Positions 8,242 through 15,808 of a stretch of DNA of 64,000 nucleotides are shown one piece after another. This stretch comes from CAVTBT01 sp963733065 (lineage in GTDB: Bacteria; Actinomycetota; Thermoleophilia; Gaiellales; Gaiellaceae). Below the pieces are notes generated by a model, which ran no database searches, was not told the DNA's origin, and saw nothing but the letters and a program-made list of their open reading frames with translations. A program made the position numbers and the translations under genes. Numbering within the stretch: position 1 is the first letter of the stretch; every line of letters starts with the position of its first letter. The stretch is from contig CAVTBT010000005.1 in the NCBI GenBank assembly GCA_963733065.1, positions 558,001 to 622,000 on the forward strand. The letters run 5' to 3'.

Positions 8242-9402
8242 CTAGAGCCGTGCGCGGGCGAGCGGGATCAGGGCGAGTGCGATCAGCGCGGAGATGCCCG
8301 CAAAGGCGAGCCGGCCGTCGCCGGGCAGCAGGAAGGCGAGGCCGGCCAACGGCGTCCCGACGACGATCGTCAGCACTGCGACGCCGTTCACGAAGCCGAC
8401 GGCCGCCGCCGGCGCATCGGAACGCAGCCGCTGCGCCGCGGTCATGAGCGCCGCGAACGGGACGCCGACCGCGAGGCCGAGCAGTGCCGAGCCCAGCACG
8501 CTGACGGCGAGTGGGCCGGCGAGGGCGAGGAGCGCCGCCCCGAGCGCCGCAACGGCGAGCGAGACTCCCACCACGGCCCGTGTACGCTCCGGCCGCCGGC
8601 GAACGAGCATGCCGCCCCCGGGCCGCGTCAGCATGCCGGCGAAGAGCGTGAGGCTCCCTGCCAGCCCGGCGGCGCTGCGGTCGATCTCCTGCCGCTCGAG
8701 CAGCGGCACGATCCAGGCGCCGGCGACGACGCTCAGGCCGAAGGTCGCCGCTTGAAGCGCGCCGAGCGGCAGCAGCCTGGTGTCGCGCGTGACGCGGGCG
8801 ACGTCGTGCCCCCGGCGCGCCGGCGTCGGGTCGGGCGCGAGCAGCAGCGGTACGACGCAGACGAGCGCAACGGCGAGCCCGGTCCAGTACGGGGCGCGCC
8901 AGCCGAGCCCGTCGAGCAGAGGCACGACGGCGATGGCAAGCCCGGCGCCCGCCATCGTCCCGCCGCCGTACAAGCCCTGGAGCGCCGGCCCGCCGCCTCC
9001 GGCGCGCACGAGGTCGAGGCCGCCGACGAAACCGCCGCCGGTGCCGAGCCCCATCAGCAACCGGCCGAGCAAGGCGACGGCGTAGACGTCGACCGTGAGC
9101 GCGATCGCGTTGCCGAGCCCCGCCGCCGCGATCGCGGCGAGGCCGACGCGCCGTGCGCCGAGGCGGTCGATCGCATGTCCGGCGGGCAGCTGGACGGCGA
9201 GGTGAGCGGCGAACAGCGCGGTTGTCAGCAGCCCGATCGCCGGGAGCGAGACGCCGTACACCTCCGCAAGCGGGTCGGCGGCGGCGCCGACGCTCGACAC
9301 GTTCCAGGTGACCGCGAAACCGAGCGCGATCCCGGCCGCGATCGTGACGCGGGCGTGGCGAATCTGTGCCGATTCCTGCGCTCCAGCGGCCGAGGTGCTC
9401 AC
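8242..9402 (-). CDS. MFS transporter
   Basis: A 386-residue major facilitator with about 12 hydrophobic segments. The loop 2-3 signature is present as GHAIDRLGARRVGL near residue 77, and the second half repeats it in weaker form. The protein is rich in Gly and Ala and has a long central loop (APDPTPARRGHD). Substrate unknown; it lies between an oxidoreductase and a carbamoyl-amino-acid hydrolase, so a catabolic substrate is possible. The GTG start at 9402 has no clear ribosome site. Confidence 0.8.
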   Translation of the reverse strand: MSTSAAGAQESAQIRHARVTIAAGIALGFAVTWNVSSVGAAADPLAEVYGVSLPAIGLLTTALFAAHLAVQLPAGHAIDRLGARRVGLAAIAAAGLGNAIALTVDVYAVALLGRLLMGLGTGGGFVGGLDLVRAGGGGPALQGLYGGGTMAGAGLAIAVVPLLDGLGWRAPYWTGLAVALVCVVPLLLAPDPTPARRGHDVARVTRDTRLLPLGALQAATFGLSVVAGAWIVPLLERQEIDRSAAGLAGSLTLFAGMLTRPGGGMLVRRRPERTRAVVGVSLAVAALGAALLALAGPLAVSVLGSALLGLAVGVPFAALMTAAQRLRSDAPAAAVGFVNGVAVLTIVVGTPLAGLAFLLPGDGRLAFAGISALIALALIPLARARL

Positions 9403-9458
9403 GGCTGCCTACCCTCGCCGTGCGGAGGGTGAAATCTCAAGGCGAGATGCTCGTCGTT

Positions 9459-10700
9459 CTAGGAGCCCGCGACCCAGTCGATCGTCTTGGTCGCCAGCCG
9501 GTCGAGCGCCTGCACCGAGAGCTCGAGGTGCTCCTCCTTCGTGTCCTCGAGCTTCGTATGCGACAGGCCGCGGAGGCTCTGGACGAAGAGCATCACGGTC
9601 GGCACCCCCGCCCGGGCGACCTCGGCGGCGTCGTGCAGCGGGCCGGACGGCAGCCGGTGCGCTGTGCCGGACACCTCGCGCACGGCCTCCTCGGCGAGGC
9701 CGACCAGCGTCTCGTCGAACAGGATCGGCTGGATGTTCCAGATCCGGCTCCAGGCGACCTCGATGTTCTCCTCCGAGGCGAAGCGCTCGGACGCCGCCCT
9801 GGCCTCGGCCAGCATTCGCGCCAGCGTGTCCGCGTCCATGTGCCGCTGGTCGAGCAGCTGCTCCGCGGTCTCCACCACCGACGTGACGATCCCCGGCCTG
9901 CAGACGACGCCGCCCGACGTGCAGACCGCGCCACCGCCGGCGCGCGCCGCGATGTTGCGAAGCTCGAGTGCCAGCTTGGCCGCGCCGGCGAGCGCGTCCC
10001 GTCGCTGGTCCATCGGGGTCGAGCCCGCGTGCGCGGCCTGGCCCGTCCAGGTGATCTGCGAGCGCTCGACGCCGAACGTGCCGATGACGGCGCCGAGCGG
10101 GAGGTCCATCGACTCGAGCACCGGTCCCTGCTCGATGTGCAGCTCGAGGTACGCCGCGGCGCCCTTCAGCTGCGAGCGGGCCTCGAGCGCTTGGTCGAGC
10201 TCGACGCCGCACGCCCGCAGCGCGTCCTCCAGGCGAACGCCGTCGGCGTCGGTGCGGTCTCGCAGCTCGTCCTGGTCGGCCATCGTCCCGGAGGCCGCGC
10301 TCGATCCGAACAGCGAGCGGCCGAAGCGCGCGCCCTCCTCGTCGGCCCAGTCGACGAGGCGAACCGTGACCGGCGGCGTGCCGTCGGCGGCGATGCGCCG
10401 CACGACCTCCGCGGCCCCGAGCACGTTGAGGCAGCCGTCGAGCCAGCCCCCGTTCGGCACGGAGTCGATGTGCCCGCCGAGCAGCACCGCCCGTTCCGAG
10501 TCGCCGCGCAGCGTCCACCACTGGTTGCCCGCCGCGTCGCGCTCGTAGTCGACCGGCAGCTCCTCGAGCCGGTCGCGCAGCCAGGCGCGGGCGCGCTCCC
10601 AGGTGTCCGTCCACGCGACCCGCTGCGCGCCGTTCTCGTCTCCGGTGAGCTCCCGCAACTCGCGGAGCTCTGCGACGGTGCGGGACGGCTGGAGCGACAC
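9459..10700 (-). CDS. Zn-dependent amidase of the M20 family (N-carbamoyl-L-amino-acid hydrolase / allantoate amidohydrolase type)
   Basis: Hydrolyses the terminal carbamoyl or ureido amide of a small substrate, giving ammonia and CO2 or an amino acid. The 413 residues fit the family. Metal ligands are visible in LLGGHIDSVPNGGWLDG (His and bridging Asp) and DEEGARFG (Glu), and ELHIEQGPVLE is the lid/dimer motif of carbamoylases. GPLHDAAEVA near the C-terminus holds the last His. GTG 10700 was chosen: the longer frame upstream codes for low-complexity Pro/Arg sequence, while TAGTGT-N7-GTG gives a leaderless promoter. It is a paralogue of the gene at 15807, which has the same length but different active-site loops. 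Confidence 0.85.
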   Translation of the reverse strand: MSLQPSRTVAELRELRELTGDENGAQRVAWTDTWERARAWLRDRLEELPVDYERDAAGNQWWTLRGDSERAVLLGGHIDSVPNGGWLDGCLNVLGAAEVVRRIAADGTPPVTVRLVDWADEEGARFGRSLFGSSAASGTMADQDELRDRTDADGVRLEDALRACGVELDQALEARSQLKGAAAYLELHIEQGPVLESMDLPLGAVIGTFGVERSQITWTGQAAHAGSTPMDQRRDALAGAAKLALELRNIAARAGGGAVCTSGGVVCRPGIVTSVVETAEQLLDQRHMDADTLARMLAEARAASERFASEENIEVAWSRIWNIQPILFDETLVGLAEEAVREVSGTAHRLPSGPLHDAAEVARAGVPTVMLFVQSLRGLSHTKLEDTKEEHLELSVQALDRLATKTIDWVAGS

Positions 10701-10707
10701 GGCGGGG

Positions 10708-10713
10708 ACACTA
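10708..10713 (-). promoter_or_regulatory. Putative -10 element, leaderless start of the M20 amidase
   Basis: TAGTGT on the minus strand, 7 bases before GTG 10700, with no ribosome-binding site in between. Confidence 0.35.
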
Positions 10714-10789
10714 TCGCGGCCCCGCCTGCTGCAGGCCGCGGAATCCTCGACGGTAACCGGGGTGACGCGATACGTTCCGGGCGTCCGCC

Positions 10790-10876
10790 ATGCAGATCGA
10801 CGACGAGGCTCGCACGCGGATCGATCGCCCCGTGGGGGACGGTCGGCACCGGACCGGCCCAGGGTCGGCGGAATGA
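10790..10876 (+). CDS. Possible 28-residue leader peptide coupled to the next gene
   Basis: ATG 10790 opens a 28-codon frame (MQIDDEARTRIDRPVG...) whose TGA overlaps the ATG of the following gene as ATGA. TACGTT (10771-10776) lies 13 bases upstream. The arrangement suggests translational coupling, but a frame this short may be chance. Confidence 0.3.
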   Translation: MQIDDEARTRIDRPVGDGRHRTGPGSAE

Positions 10877-11340
10877 GCAGAACCGCGCTGGTCTTCGGGT
10901 TGATCCTCGGCGTGATCGTGGCCGGGATCGCCGCCGGGATCGTGCTCGCGTTCAAGGGCACCGACAATTCCCGGCTGTCGCGGGCTGCGTATCTTCGCCG
11001 CGCGAATGCGATCTGCGCGTCCTACGGCAAGCGGCTCGACAAGGTCCCGCCGCCGCTCGATCCCGCGAGCCCCGGGGCGGTCTACGAGTCGATCGGCCTC
11101 GCGCTGCCGCTCCTTCGCAAGCAGTCGGCCGAGATCCGGGCGCTGGCGCCGCCGCGCGCGCTGCAGCAGGACGTCGCGCGGTTCTTCACGCTCACCGACC
11201 GGTCGCTGGACCATCTCCAGGAGGCGAGGCGGCACGCCGGCCTCCGCGAGCTCTTCCCCATGGTGCAGTCGCTCTCCGCCTTCGGCCGTGCCCGCGACAA
11301 CGCGAAGCGGGCGTCACGCAGGATCGGTTTCAAGTGCTAG
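10873..11340 (+). CDS. Single-pass membrane or secreted protein of unknown function
   Basis: A 155-residue protein starting with about 25 hydrophobic residues (ALVFGLILGVIVAGIAAGIVLAF near residues 4-26), a signal anchor or uncleaved signal peptide. The exported part has one conserved-looking segment, YLRRANAICASYGKRL, then a helical region rich in Arg and Leu, ending in a lone C-terminal Cys. Similar small actinobacterial proteins with an ANAICA motif are annotated only as hypothetical. ATG 10873 overlaps the stop of a 28-codon upstream frame. I do not recognise a function. Confidence 0.65.
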   Translation: MSRTALVFGLILGVIVAGIAAGIVLAFKGTDNSRLSRAAYLRRANAICASYGKRLDKVPPPLDPASPGAVYESIGLALPLLRKQSAEIRALAPPRALQQDVARFFTLTDRSLDHLQEARRHAGLRELFPMVQSLSAFGRARDNAKRASRRIGFKC

Positions 11341-11773
11341 GTGCGGCCTGAGCGCGATCGCCCCGATCCTGCAGGCATTGCTCGCCGAGACCGGCGCGAG
11401 CCGCGTCACCCTGCGCCGTGGCACCGCAGGCGGGTATGCCTTTCCGGTGACCGACGAGGCGCTCGCGCCAGGAGTGGGCTCGCTGCGCGACGAGCGGACG
11501 GTCGACCTGCGCACGCAGCCCGTCGCCGTCGAGGTGCAGCGGCGCGGCCAGGTCGTGCAGGACGACTGCCGAGCCGCGTACGACGACCCCGCGTTCCAGC
11601 GGATGCTCGACGTGTACGGCGGCCTGGCGGCGCAGATCGTCACGGCCGTCGAGTCCGACGGCGAGGTGGCGGCGATCCTCTCCGTGCACCAGCTGGCCGC
11701 CGCACGCCGGTGGACGCCCGACGAGGCGGATGCCTGCCGCCGCGCCGCGGCTGAGCTCGCAGGCCTGGTGTGA
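11288..11773 (+). CDS. Small GAF-like domain protein
   Basis: The segment from about 11345 encodes AIAPILQALLAETGASRVTLRR, then VQDDCRAAYDDPAF and QIVTAVESDGEVAAILSVHQL, which looks like a compact GAF sensor domain of about 140 residues (strand-helix order and the final ILSVHxL strand). No output domain is attached. The start is uncertain: GTG 11288 lies inside the previous gene, and a CTG at 11348 is the next option. The stop TGA overlaps the start of the acetamidase gene, so it may be read as part of that operon and sense a related metabolite. Confidence 0.55.
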   Translation: MPATTRSGRHAGSVSSARCGLSAIAPILQALLAETGASRVTLRRGTAGGYAFPVTDEALAPGVGSLRDERTVDLRTQPVAVEVQRRGQVVQDDCRAAYDDPAFQRMLDVYGGLAAQIVTAVESDGEVAAILSVHQLAAARRWTPDEADACRRAAAELAGLV

Positions 11774-12822
11774 TGCACAACCGCTGGCATCCCGATCTCG
11801 AGCCGGCGTTCCATGTCGTGCCCGGCCAGGTGCTCCGGCTCGAGTGCGAGGACGGGCTCGCAGGTCAGCTCAGCCGCACGAGCACGCACGCGGACGCCGG
11901 CGGTCTCGACCTCGGGCTCGGCCATCCGCTCACCGGTCCGGTGCTCGTCGAGGGAGCGAGGCCGGGCGACGTCCTGGAGGTCGAGTTCCTCTCCTACGAG
12001 GTCGCCGACTTCGGCGTCACGGCGGTCATCCCGGGCTTCGGCTTCCTCGCCGATCTGTTCACCGAGCCGTACGTGGTGACCTGGGACATCGAGGGCGGCC
12101 GGGCGCGGTCGCCGCAGCTGCCCGGTGTCACCGTGCCCGGGGACCCGTTCGCCGGCGTGGTCGGTGTCGCGCCGTCGCACGAGTTGCTGGCGGCGATCCA
12201 CGAGCGCGAGGCGGCGATCGCACGTGCCGGCGGCCCGGTCGCCGACGCGCTTCCGGAGTCCGCGCTGCCCGCCGAGGCGGCAGGCGGGCTCAGGACGATC
12301 CCGCCGCGCGAGCTGGGGGGGAACCTCGACATCCGCCAGCTCGTCGCCGGCAGCCGCCTGCTGCTCCCGGTCGCCGTCCCCGGCGCGCTGTTCTCGATCG
12401 GCGACCTGCACTTTGCGCAGGGCGACGGGGAGGTGTGCGGCACCGCGATCGAGGTCGCCGGGACCGTCACCGTGCGACTGGGCCTGCACCGCGACCCGCG
12501 CTGGCGGCCGCGCTATCCGGCCTACGAGACGCCGGCCAGCCCGGCGCGCCGCTCGTTCGCCACCACCGGGATCCCACTCGACGCGGCCATGGACCTCACG
12601 GTCGCGGCACGCGAGGCGCTCGTCGGGATGATCGACCACCTCGTGGCCACTCACGGCTTCGAGCGTCCGGCGGCGTATGCCCTCTGCAGTGCGGTGGTCG
12701 ACCTCCGGATCTCGGAGGTCGTCGACGTGCCCTACCCGCTCGTGTCGGCGCTCCTGCCCCTCGACGTCTTCGACGAGGAGCAGGAGCGCAGGACGGCTCA
12801 GTTCCGGAGCGGCACCGCGTAG
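11770..12822 (+). CDS. Acetamidase/formamidase family amidase
   Basis: FmdA/AmdA-fold enzyme that hydrolyses short amides to ammonia and the acid. The 350-residue protein starts with a beta-sandwich domain (PGQVLRLECEDGLAGQLS, ligand region THADAGG). It carries the family signatures GPVLVEGARPGDVLEVEF, PPRELGGNLDIRQLVAGSRLLLPVAVPGALFSIGDLHFAQGDGEV and the C-terminal CSAVVDLRISEVVD. In the second, GGNxDxR and GDxHxxQGDGE are diagnostic. GTG 11770 overlaps the upstream stop; ATG 11773 is equally usable. The 3' end overlaps the convergent cyclase-family gene by 25 bases. The FmdB-type zinc ribbon often linked to this family is encoded separately at 23273. Confidence 0.87.
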   Translation: MMHNRWHPDLEPAFHVVPGQVLRLECEDGLAGQLSRTSTHADAGGLDLGLGHPLTGPVLVEGARPGDVLEVEFLSYEVADFGVTAVIPGFGFLADLFTEPYVVTWDIEGGRARSPQLPGVTVPGDPFAGVVGVAPSHELLAAIHEREAAIARAGGPVADALPESALPAEAAGGLRTIPPRELGGNLDIRQLVAGSRLLLPVAVPGALFSIGDLHFAQGDGEVCGTAIEVAGTVTVRLGLHRDPRWRPRYPAYETPASPARRSFATTGIPLDAAMDLTVAAREALVGMIDHLVATHGFERPAAYALCSAVVDLRISEVVDVPYPLVSALLPLDVFDEEQERRTAQFRSGTA

Positions 12823-13763
12823 GACGGCATCGGCGCCCCCGTGGCTCCGCGCAGCTTGAGCGGGAACCCCAGGAACGCGAACTCGTACTGCTTCTCGGCT
12901 GCGATCTCCTCCATGTTCACGACCTCGATGATCTGCGCACCCGCGGTCGCGAACATGTAGGCGTGCACCGGGAGGAACGTGTCCGGCTCCTCCGACGGCA
13001 GCACCTCGAGCCCGATCGAGTCGCCGGCGATGCACATCGCGCCGGCCTCTTCGCAGAGGTACTTGGCGGCCGGCAGGCCGATGCCGGGCGGGTTCACGAG
13101 GTAGCCGTCGAAGTCCGGCCACTTCGTCATGCAGCCCGTTCGCACGAGGACGACGCTCTTCGGCTGGATCTCGACTCCCTGCTCGGAGGCCGCCTTCTTG
13201 AGGTCGTCGGGCGTGATCGCGTACGAGTCGGGCAGGCAGTCGACGCCGTGCAGGCCGGCGACGTCGAGCAGCACCGCGCGGGAGATGATCGGCGGGTACT
13301 TCTCGAGGCCGCCCTTGTTCCAGATCCGGCTGCCGAGGTCGGCGTCCGCCGTCCAGCCGTTCCAGAACTTCCCGTAGAAGCCGAGGTGGTTCAGCGTGTC
13401 GACGTGCGTGCCGCAGTGCGTGTACATGTGGATCGAGTCGCCGCAGTACGAGTACTTCTCGTGTACGTGGGAGCCGACCCCGGAGAGGTTGTCGTTGACG
13501 GAGCCCTGCGGCGTGTGCGTCATCCAGATGCCGTAGGGCGGGTCGCCGGCCGCCACCCACGACGGCATGCCGATGAAGTACTCGACGTTCAGGTCGAAGA
13601 GGTGCGCGCCGTCGAGGTGCTCCAGGATCGCGCGGTTCGTGTCGGGAGTGATCCAGTTGAGCCGGCCGATCTCGTCGTCGGGGCCCCAGGGGCTCTTCGA
13701 GACCTTCAGGCCGTCGTTCTCCTCCACCGCCTCGTACGTGAAGCTCTCTTCCACCGTTGCCAT
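12798..13763 (-). CDS. Cyclase-family metal-dependent hydrolase (kynurenine-formamidase fold)
   Basis: A 321-residue member of the Cyclase (PF04199) family, which hydrolyses amides, formamides or lactones at a Mn/Zn site. The defining motif HxGTHxD appears as HCGTHVDTLNH near residue 116, followed by a conserved GFYGKFWNGWTAD loop. CIAGDSIGLEVLP supplies a late acidic residue. ATG 13763 is preceded by AAGGAGGG at the right distance; the longer frame upstream is unlikely. Nearby amidases and hydantoinases make an amide substrate likely. Its neighbour upstream is divergent (DsbA-like gene at 13878). Confidence 0.82.
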   Translation of the reverse strand: MATVEESFTYEAVEENDGLKVSKSPWGPDDEIGRLNWITPDTNRAILEHLDGAHLFDLNVEYFIGMPSWVAAGDPPYGIWMTHTPQGSVNDNLSGVGSHVHEKYSYCGDSIHMYTHCGTHVDTLNHLGFYGKFWNGWTADADLGSRIWNKGGLEKYPPIISRAVLLDVAGLHGVDCLPDSYAITPDDLKKAASEQGVEIQPKSVVLVRTGCMTKWPDFDGYLVNPPGIGLPAAKYLCEEAGAMCIAGDSIGLEVLPSEEPDTFLPVHAYMFATAGAQIIEVVNMEEIAAEKQYEFAFLGFPLKLRGATGAPMPSYAVPLRN

Positions 13764-13859
13764 GCGTCCCTCCTTCGCTCTCGATCGGCAGGGGCCGTTC
13801 GGCGAGGGCGCCTCGAACATCGGCTCCGTTCGGGCCGCCGCGCCCGCGTCGCGGCGAGT

Positions 13860-13878
13860 CTAATAGTCTGACATTCGG
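13860..13878 (+). promoter_or_regulatory. GTCWGAC operator (site 1) overlapping a leaderless start
   Basis: CTAATAGTCTGACATTCGG shares the core GTCWGACWTYCGG with sites at 23542, 34387 and 34459. It ends on the first base of the GTG start. Inside it TAGTCT (13864-13869) is a TANNNT -10 placed 8 bases before GTG, so a bound regulator would cover the promoter and transcription start. Confidence 0.6.
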
Positions 13879-14468
13879 TGCGAAGGGTGAGGTTCTACTA
13901 CGACGTCGTCTGCCCGTACTCGTACCTGGAGACCTGGGCCATGGAGGCGGCCGAGGACGCCGGCGAGGTCGAGATCGAATGGCTGCCGTTCGAGTTGCGG
14001 CCGGCGCCGAAGCCGCTGCTCGAGGTGCGGGGCGACCACCTCCGCGTCGACTGGACGGAGAACGTCTACGCGCGCGCGCAGTCGCTCGGCATCGAGATCC
14101 ATCTGCCTCGCTACCAGCCCCGCTCGACGCTCCCGCTCGCCGCCTGTCTCTGGGCCGGCGAGCAAGGTCGGCTGCGCGAGTTCAAGCACATGCTCTACCA
14201 GGCCTTCTTCTGCGAGGGCGAGGACATCGCCACCGACCACGAGCTGGCACGCGCGGCCGGGCGCTCCGGACTCGATCCGGATGCGGCCGTGGAGGCCGCC
14301 TACTCCGCCGAGCGCTTCGCGCGGATCCGCGAGATCCGGGCGGAGGCGGAGGGTGCCCGCGTTGCGGGCGTGCCGTCGCTCCTGACCGAGGACGGCGAGA
14401 CACACTGGGGCATGGGCGGGCTCGACCGCTTGCGCCGGGGCCTCGAGCTCGTGCCGCGCTCCGTCTGA
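13878..14468 (+). CDS. DsbA-fold oxidoreductase / 2-hydroxychromene-2-carboxylate-isomerase-like protein
   Basis: A 196-residue thioredoxin-fold protein with the helical insertion of the DsbA/HCCA-isomerase group. The active-site position reads DVVCPYSYLETW, i.e. CPYS rather than CxxC, which argues against a classical disulfide role and for a glutathione- or other thiol-dependent isomerase, as in HCCA isomerases. The cis-Pro loop is GVPSLL near residue 168. No signal peptide, so cytoplasmic. It starts with GTG at 13878, directly after a -10-like TAGTCT, and carries the GTCWGAC operator shared with block A, so it is probably part of that regulon. Confidence 0.75.
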   Translation: MRRVRFYYDVVCPYSYLETWAMEAAEDAGEVEIEWLPFELRPAPKPLLEVRGDHLRVDWTENVYARAQSLGIEIHLPRYQPRSTLPLAACLWAGEQGRLREFKHMLYQAFFCEGEDIATDHELARAAGRSGLDPDAAVEAAYSAERFARIREIRAEAEGARVAGVPSLLTEDGETHWGMGGLDRLRRGLELVPRSV

Positions 14469-14472
14469 GCGC

Positions 14473-15483
14473 CTACGTCGAGATCATCTTCTTCTCGACG
14501 CCGACTCCCGCAGCGACTGCGCGCTCGTACTCGAGCGGCACCGTCGCCGAGTCCTGGAGTGCGATCCCGGTCGAGTCGAAGACGGTCACCTGGTCGTCCG
14601 ACTGGCGGCCCTCGAGCTGCCCGGCGATCACCTTGCCGATCTCGCCGGCGACGTCCTCTTCGGCCAGCAGCCCCTCGGCCAGCGCGACGTTGATCTCCCC
14701 GTCCTCGCGGCACTGGCGGATGTCGTCGACGAAGACGCGGCCGCGCTGGAGGATGCGCGGGTCGAGCTCCTGCTCGCCCTTCAGGTCGGCGCCGAGCGCC
14801 GCGATGTGGGCGCCGGGCTTCACCCACGCGTCGTCGACCAGCCAGCTCCGTGCGTGCGTGCCGGTCACGATCACGTCCGCGCCGGTGACCGCCGTCTCGG
14901 CGTCGGTCGTCCCGGTCAAGCGCAAGTGCGGGTAGCGCGGGGACTGCTCCGCCAGGAACCGGTCGACCGATGCCTGCGTCCGGCTCCAGATGCGCACGTC
15001 GTCCCACTCGAACACCGCGTCGCACGTGGCGAGCGTGCCGACGCCGACGCTGCCCGTGCCGAGCACGGCGAGCACCTTGGAGTCCCGGCGCGCAAGCCAC
15101 TTGGCCGACACGGCTGCCGAGGCGCCGGTGCGCATGAGCGTGTGGTACGAGCCGTCGCAGATGGCGAGCGGGAAGCCCGTCTCGGGGTGGGTGTAGATGA
15201 GGATCGAAAAGACGGCCGGTAGCTCGTACTGGCCGTTGTCCTCGCGGATCGAGACCCACTTGCACGCCGCCGCCTCGGGCTCCTCGATGTACGACGGCAT
15301 CACCTCCCACTCGCCCTGGTAGCGGTCGAGCACGATGTGCCCCTTCGGCTCCATGTAGACGCGGCCGAGGCCGTGCATGCGGAAGGCGTGCTCGACGCAG
15401 TCGTTGTACTCGGCCGGCGTGAGCAGCCCCATCATGTCCGTCCGGCCGAGGATCAGCGTCTTGCGGTTACGCCAGCTCTCCAC
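14473..15483 (-). CDS. Ornithine cyclodeaminase / mu-crystallin family NAD(P)-dependent enzyme
   Basis: A 336-residue member of the OCD family (ornithine cyclodeaminase, alanine dehydrogenase, ketimine reductase). The N-terminal part holds KWVSIREDNGQYELPAV and a substrate loop; the Rossmann fold starts at VLAVLGTGSVGVGTLATCDAV near residue 140 (GxGxxG). The central strand WSRTQASVDRF and GADVIVTGTHAR follow as expected. Specificity is not readable; imine reduction of a cyclic amino acid or deamination of ornithine (product of arginase at 5466) are both possible. GTG 15483 overlaps the 3' end of the upstream small gene by 17 bases. Confidence 0.8.
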   Translation of the reverse strand: MESWRNRKTLILGRTDMMGLLTPAEYNDCVEHAFRMHGLGRVYMEPKGHIVLDRYQGEWEVMPSYIEEPEAAACKWVSIREDNGQYELPAVFSILIYTHPETGFPLAICDGSYHTLMRTGASAAVSAKWLARRDSKVLAVLGTGSVGVGTLATCDAVFEWDDVRIWSRTQASVDRFLAEQSPRYPHLRLTGTTDAETAVTGADVIVTGTHARSWLVDDAWVKPGAHIAALGADLKGEQELDPRILQRGRVFVDDIRQCREDGEINVALAEGLLAEEDVAGEIGKVIAGQLEGRQSDDQVTVFDSTGIALQDSATVPLEYERAVAAGVGVEKKMIST

Positions 15484-15808
15484 CGGCCGACTCTACGATC
15501 GCGTCGAGCAGACGCGCAACCTCGACCTCGCGCGCCTCGGGCAGGAAGGGCGCGAGCCGTCGCCGCGCGTGCGCCAGCTGCCTTCGGGCTCGCTCCGGCT
15601 CGCCGTTCCGCACGCGCCAGCCGGCTGCCGCGAGATGCCGCAGCCCGGCCACGAGCTCGTCCTCGCCCAGCCCGGCGGCCTCGTCGAGCGTCCTGGACGC
15701 CTGGCCGTACTCACCTCGGTCGAGGTGGCCCTCAGCACGCCAGAGGATGCTCTGCAGGCGGGCCTCCGGCGGCGGCCATTCCTCCTCGGTACTAGAGTCG
15801 TCATGCAT
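15467..15808 (-). CDS. Small helical protein, DUF309-like
   Basis: A 113-residue, mostly helical protein. The core HLDRGEYGQASRTLDEAA...LRHLAAAGWRVRNGEPERARRQLAHARRRL resembles DUF309, a small two-repeat helical family of unknown function with a GExxxAHxxxE-like region. Here the usual His and Glu are not conserved, so the match is tentative. ATG 15808 shares the palindrome CATG with the ATG of the divergent M20 hydrolase at 15807. It is likely co-transcribed with the downstream OCD-family gene. Confidence 0.55.
   Translation of the reverse strand: MHDDSSTEEEWPPPEARLQSILWRAEGHLDRGEYGQASRTLDEAAGLGEDELVAGLRHLAAAGWRVRNGEPERARRQLAHARRRLAPFLPEAREVEVARLLDAIVESAGGELA
15793..15798 (+). promoter_or_regulatory. 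Putative -10 element, leaderless start of the M20 hydrolase
   Basis: TAGAGT is followed by exactly 8 bases and ATG 15807. The element lies inside the first codons of the divergent minus-strand gene, so no conventional leader is possible. Confidence 0.4.

Noticed and set aside
11341..11754. Plus-strand frame starting GTG 11341
   Set aside because: Arg/Pro-rich shadow; the frame one base over encodes the GAF-like sequence that ends at the acetamidase start.
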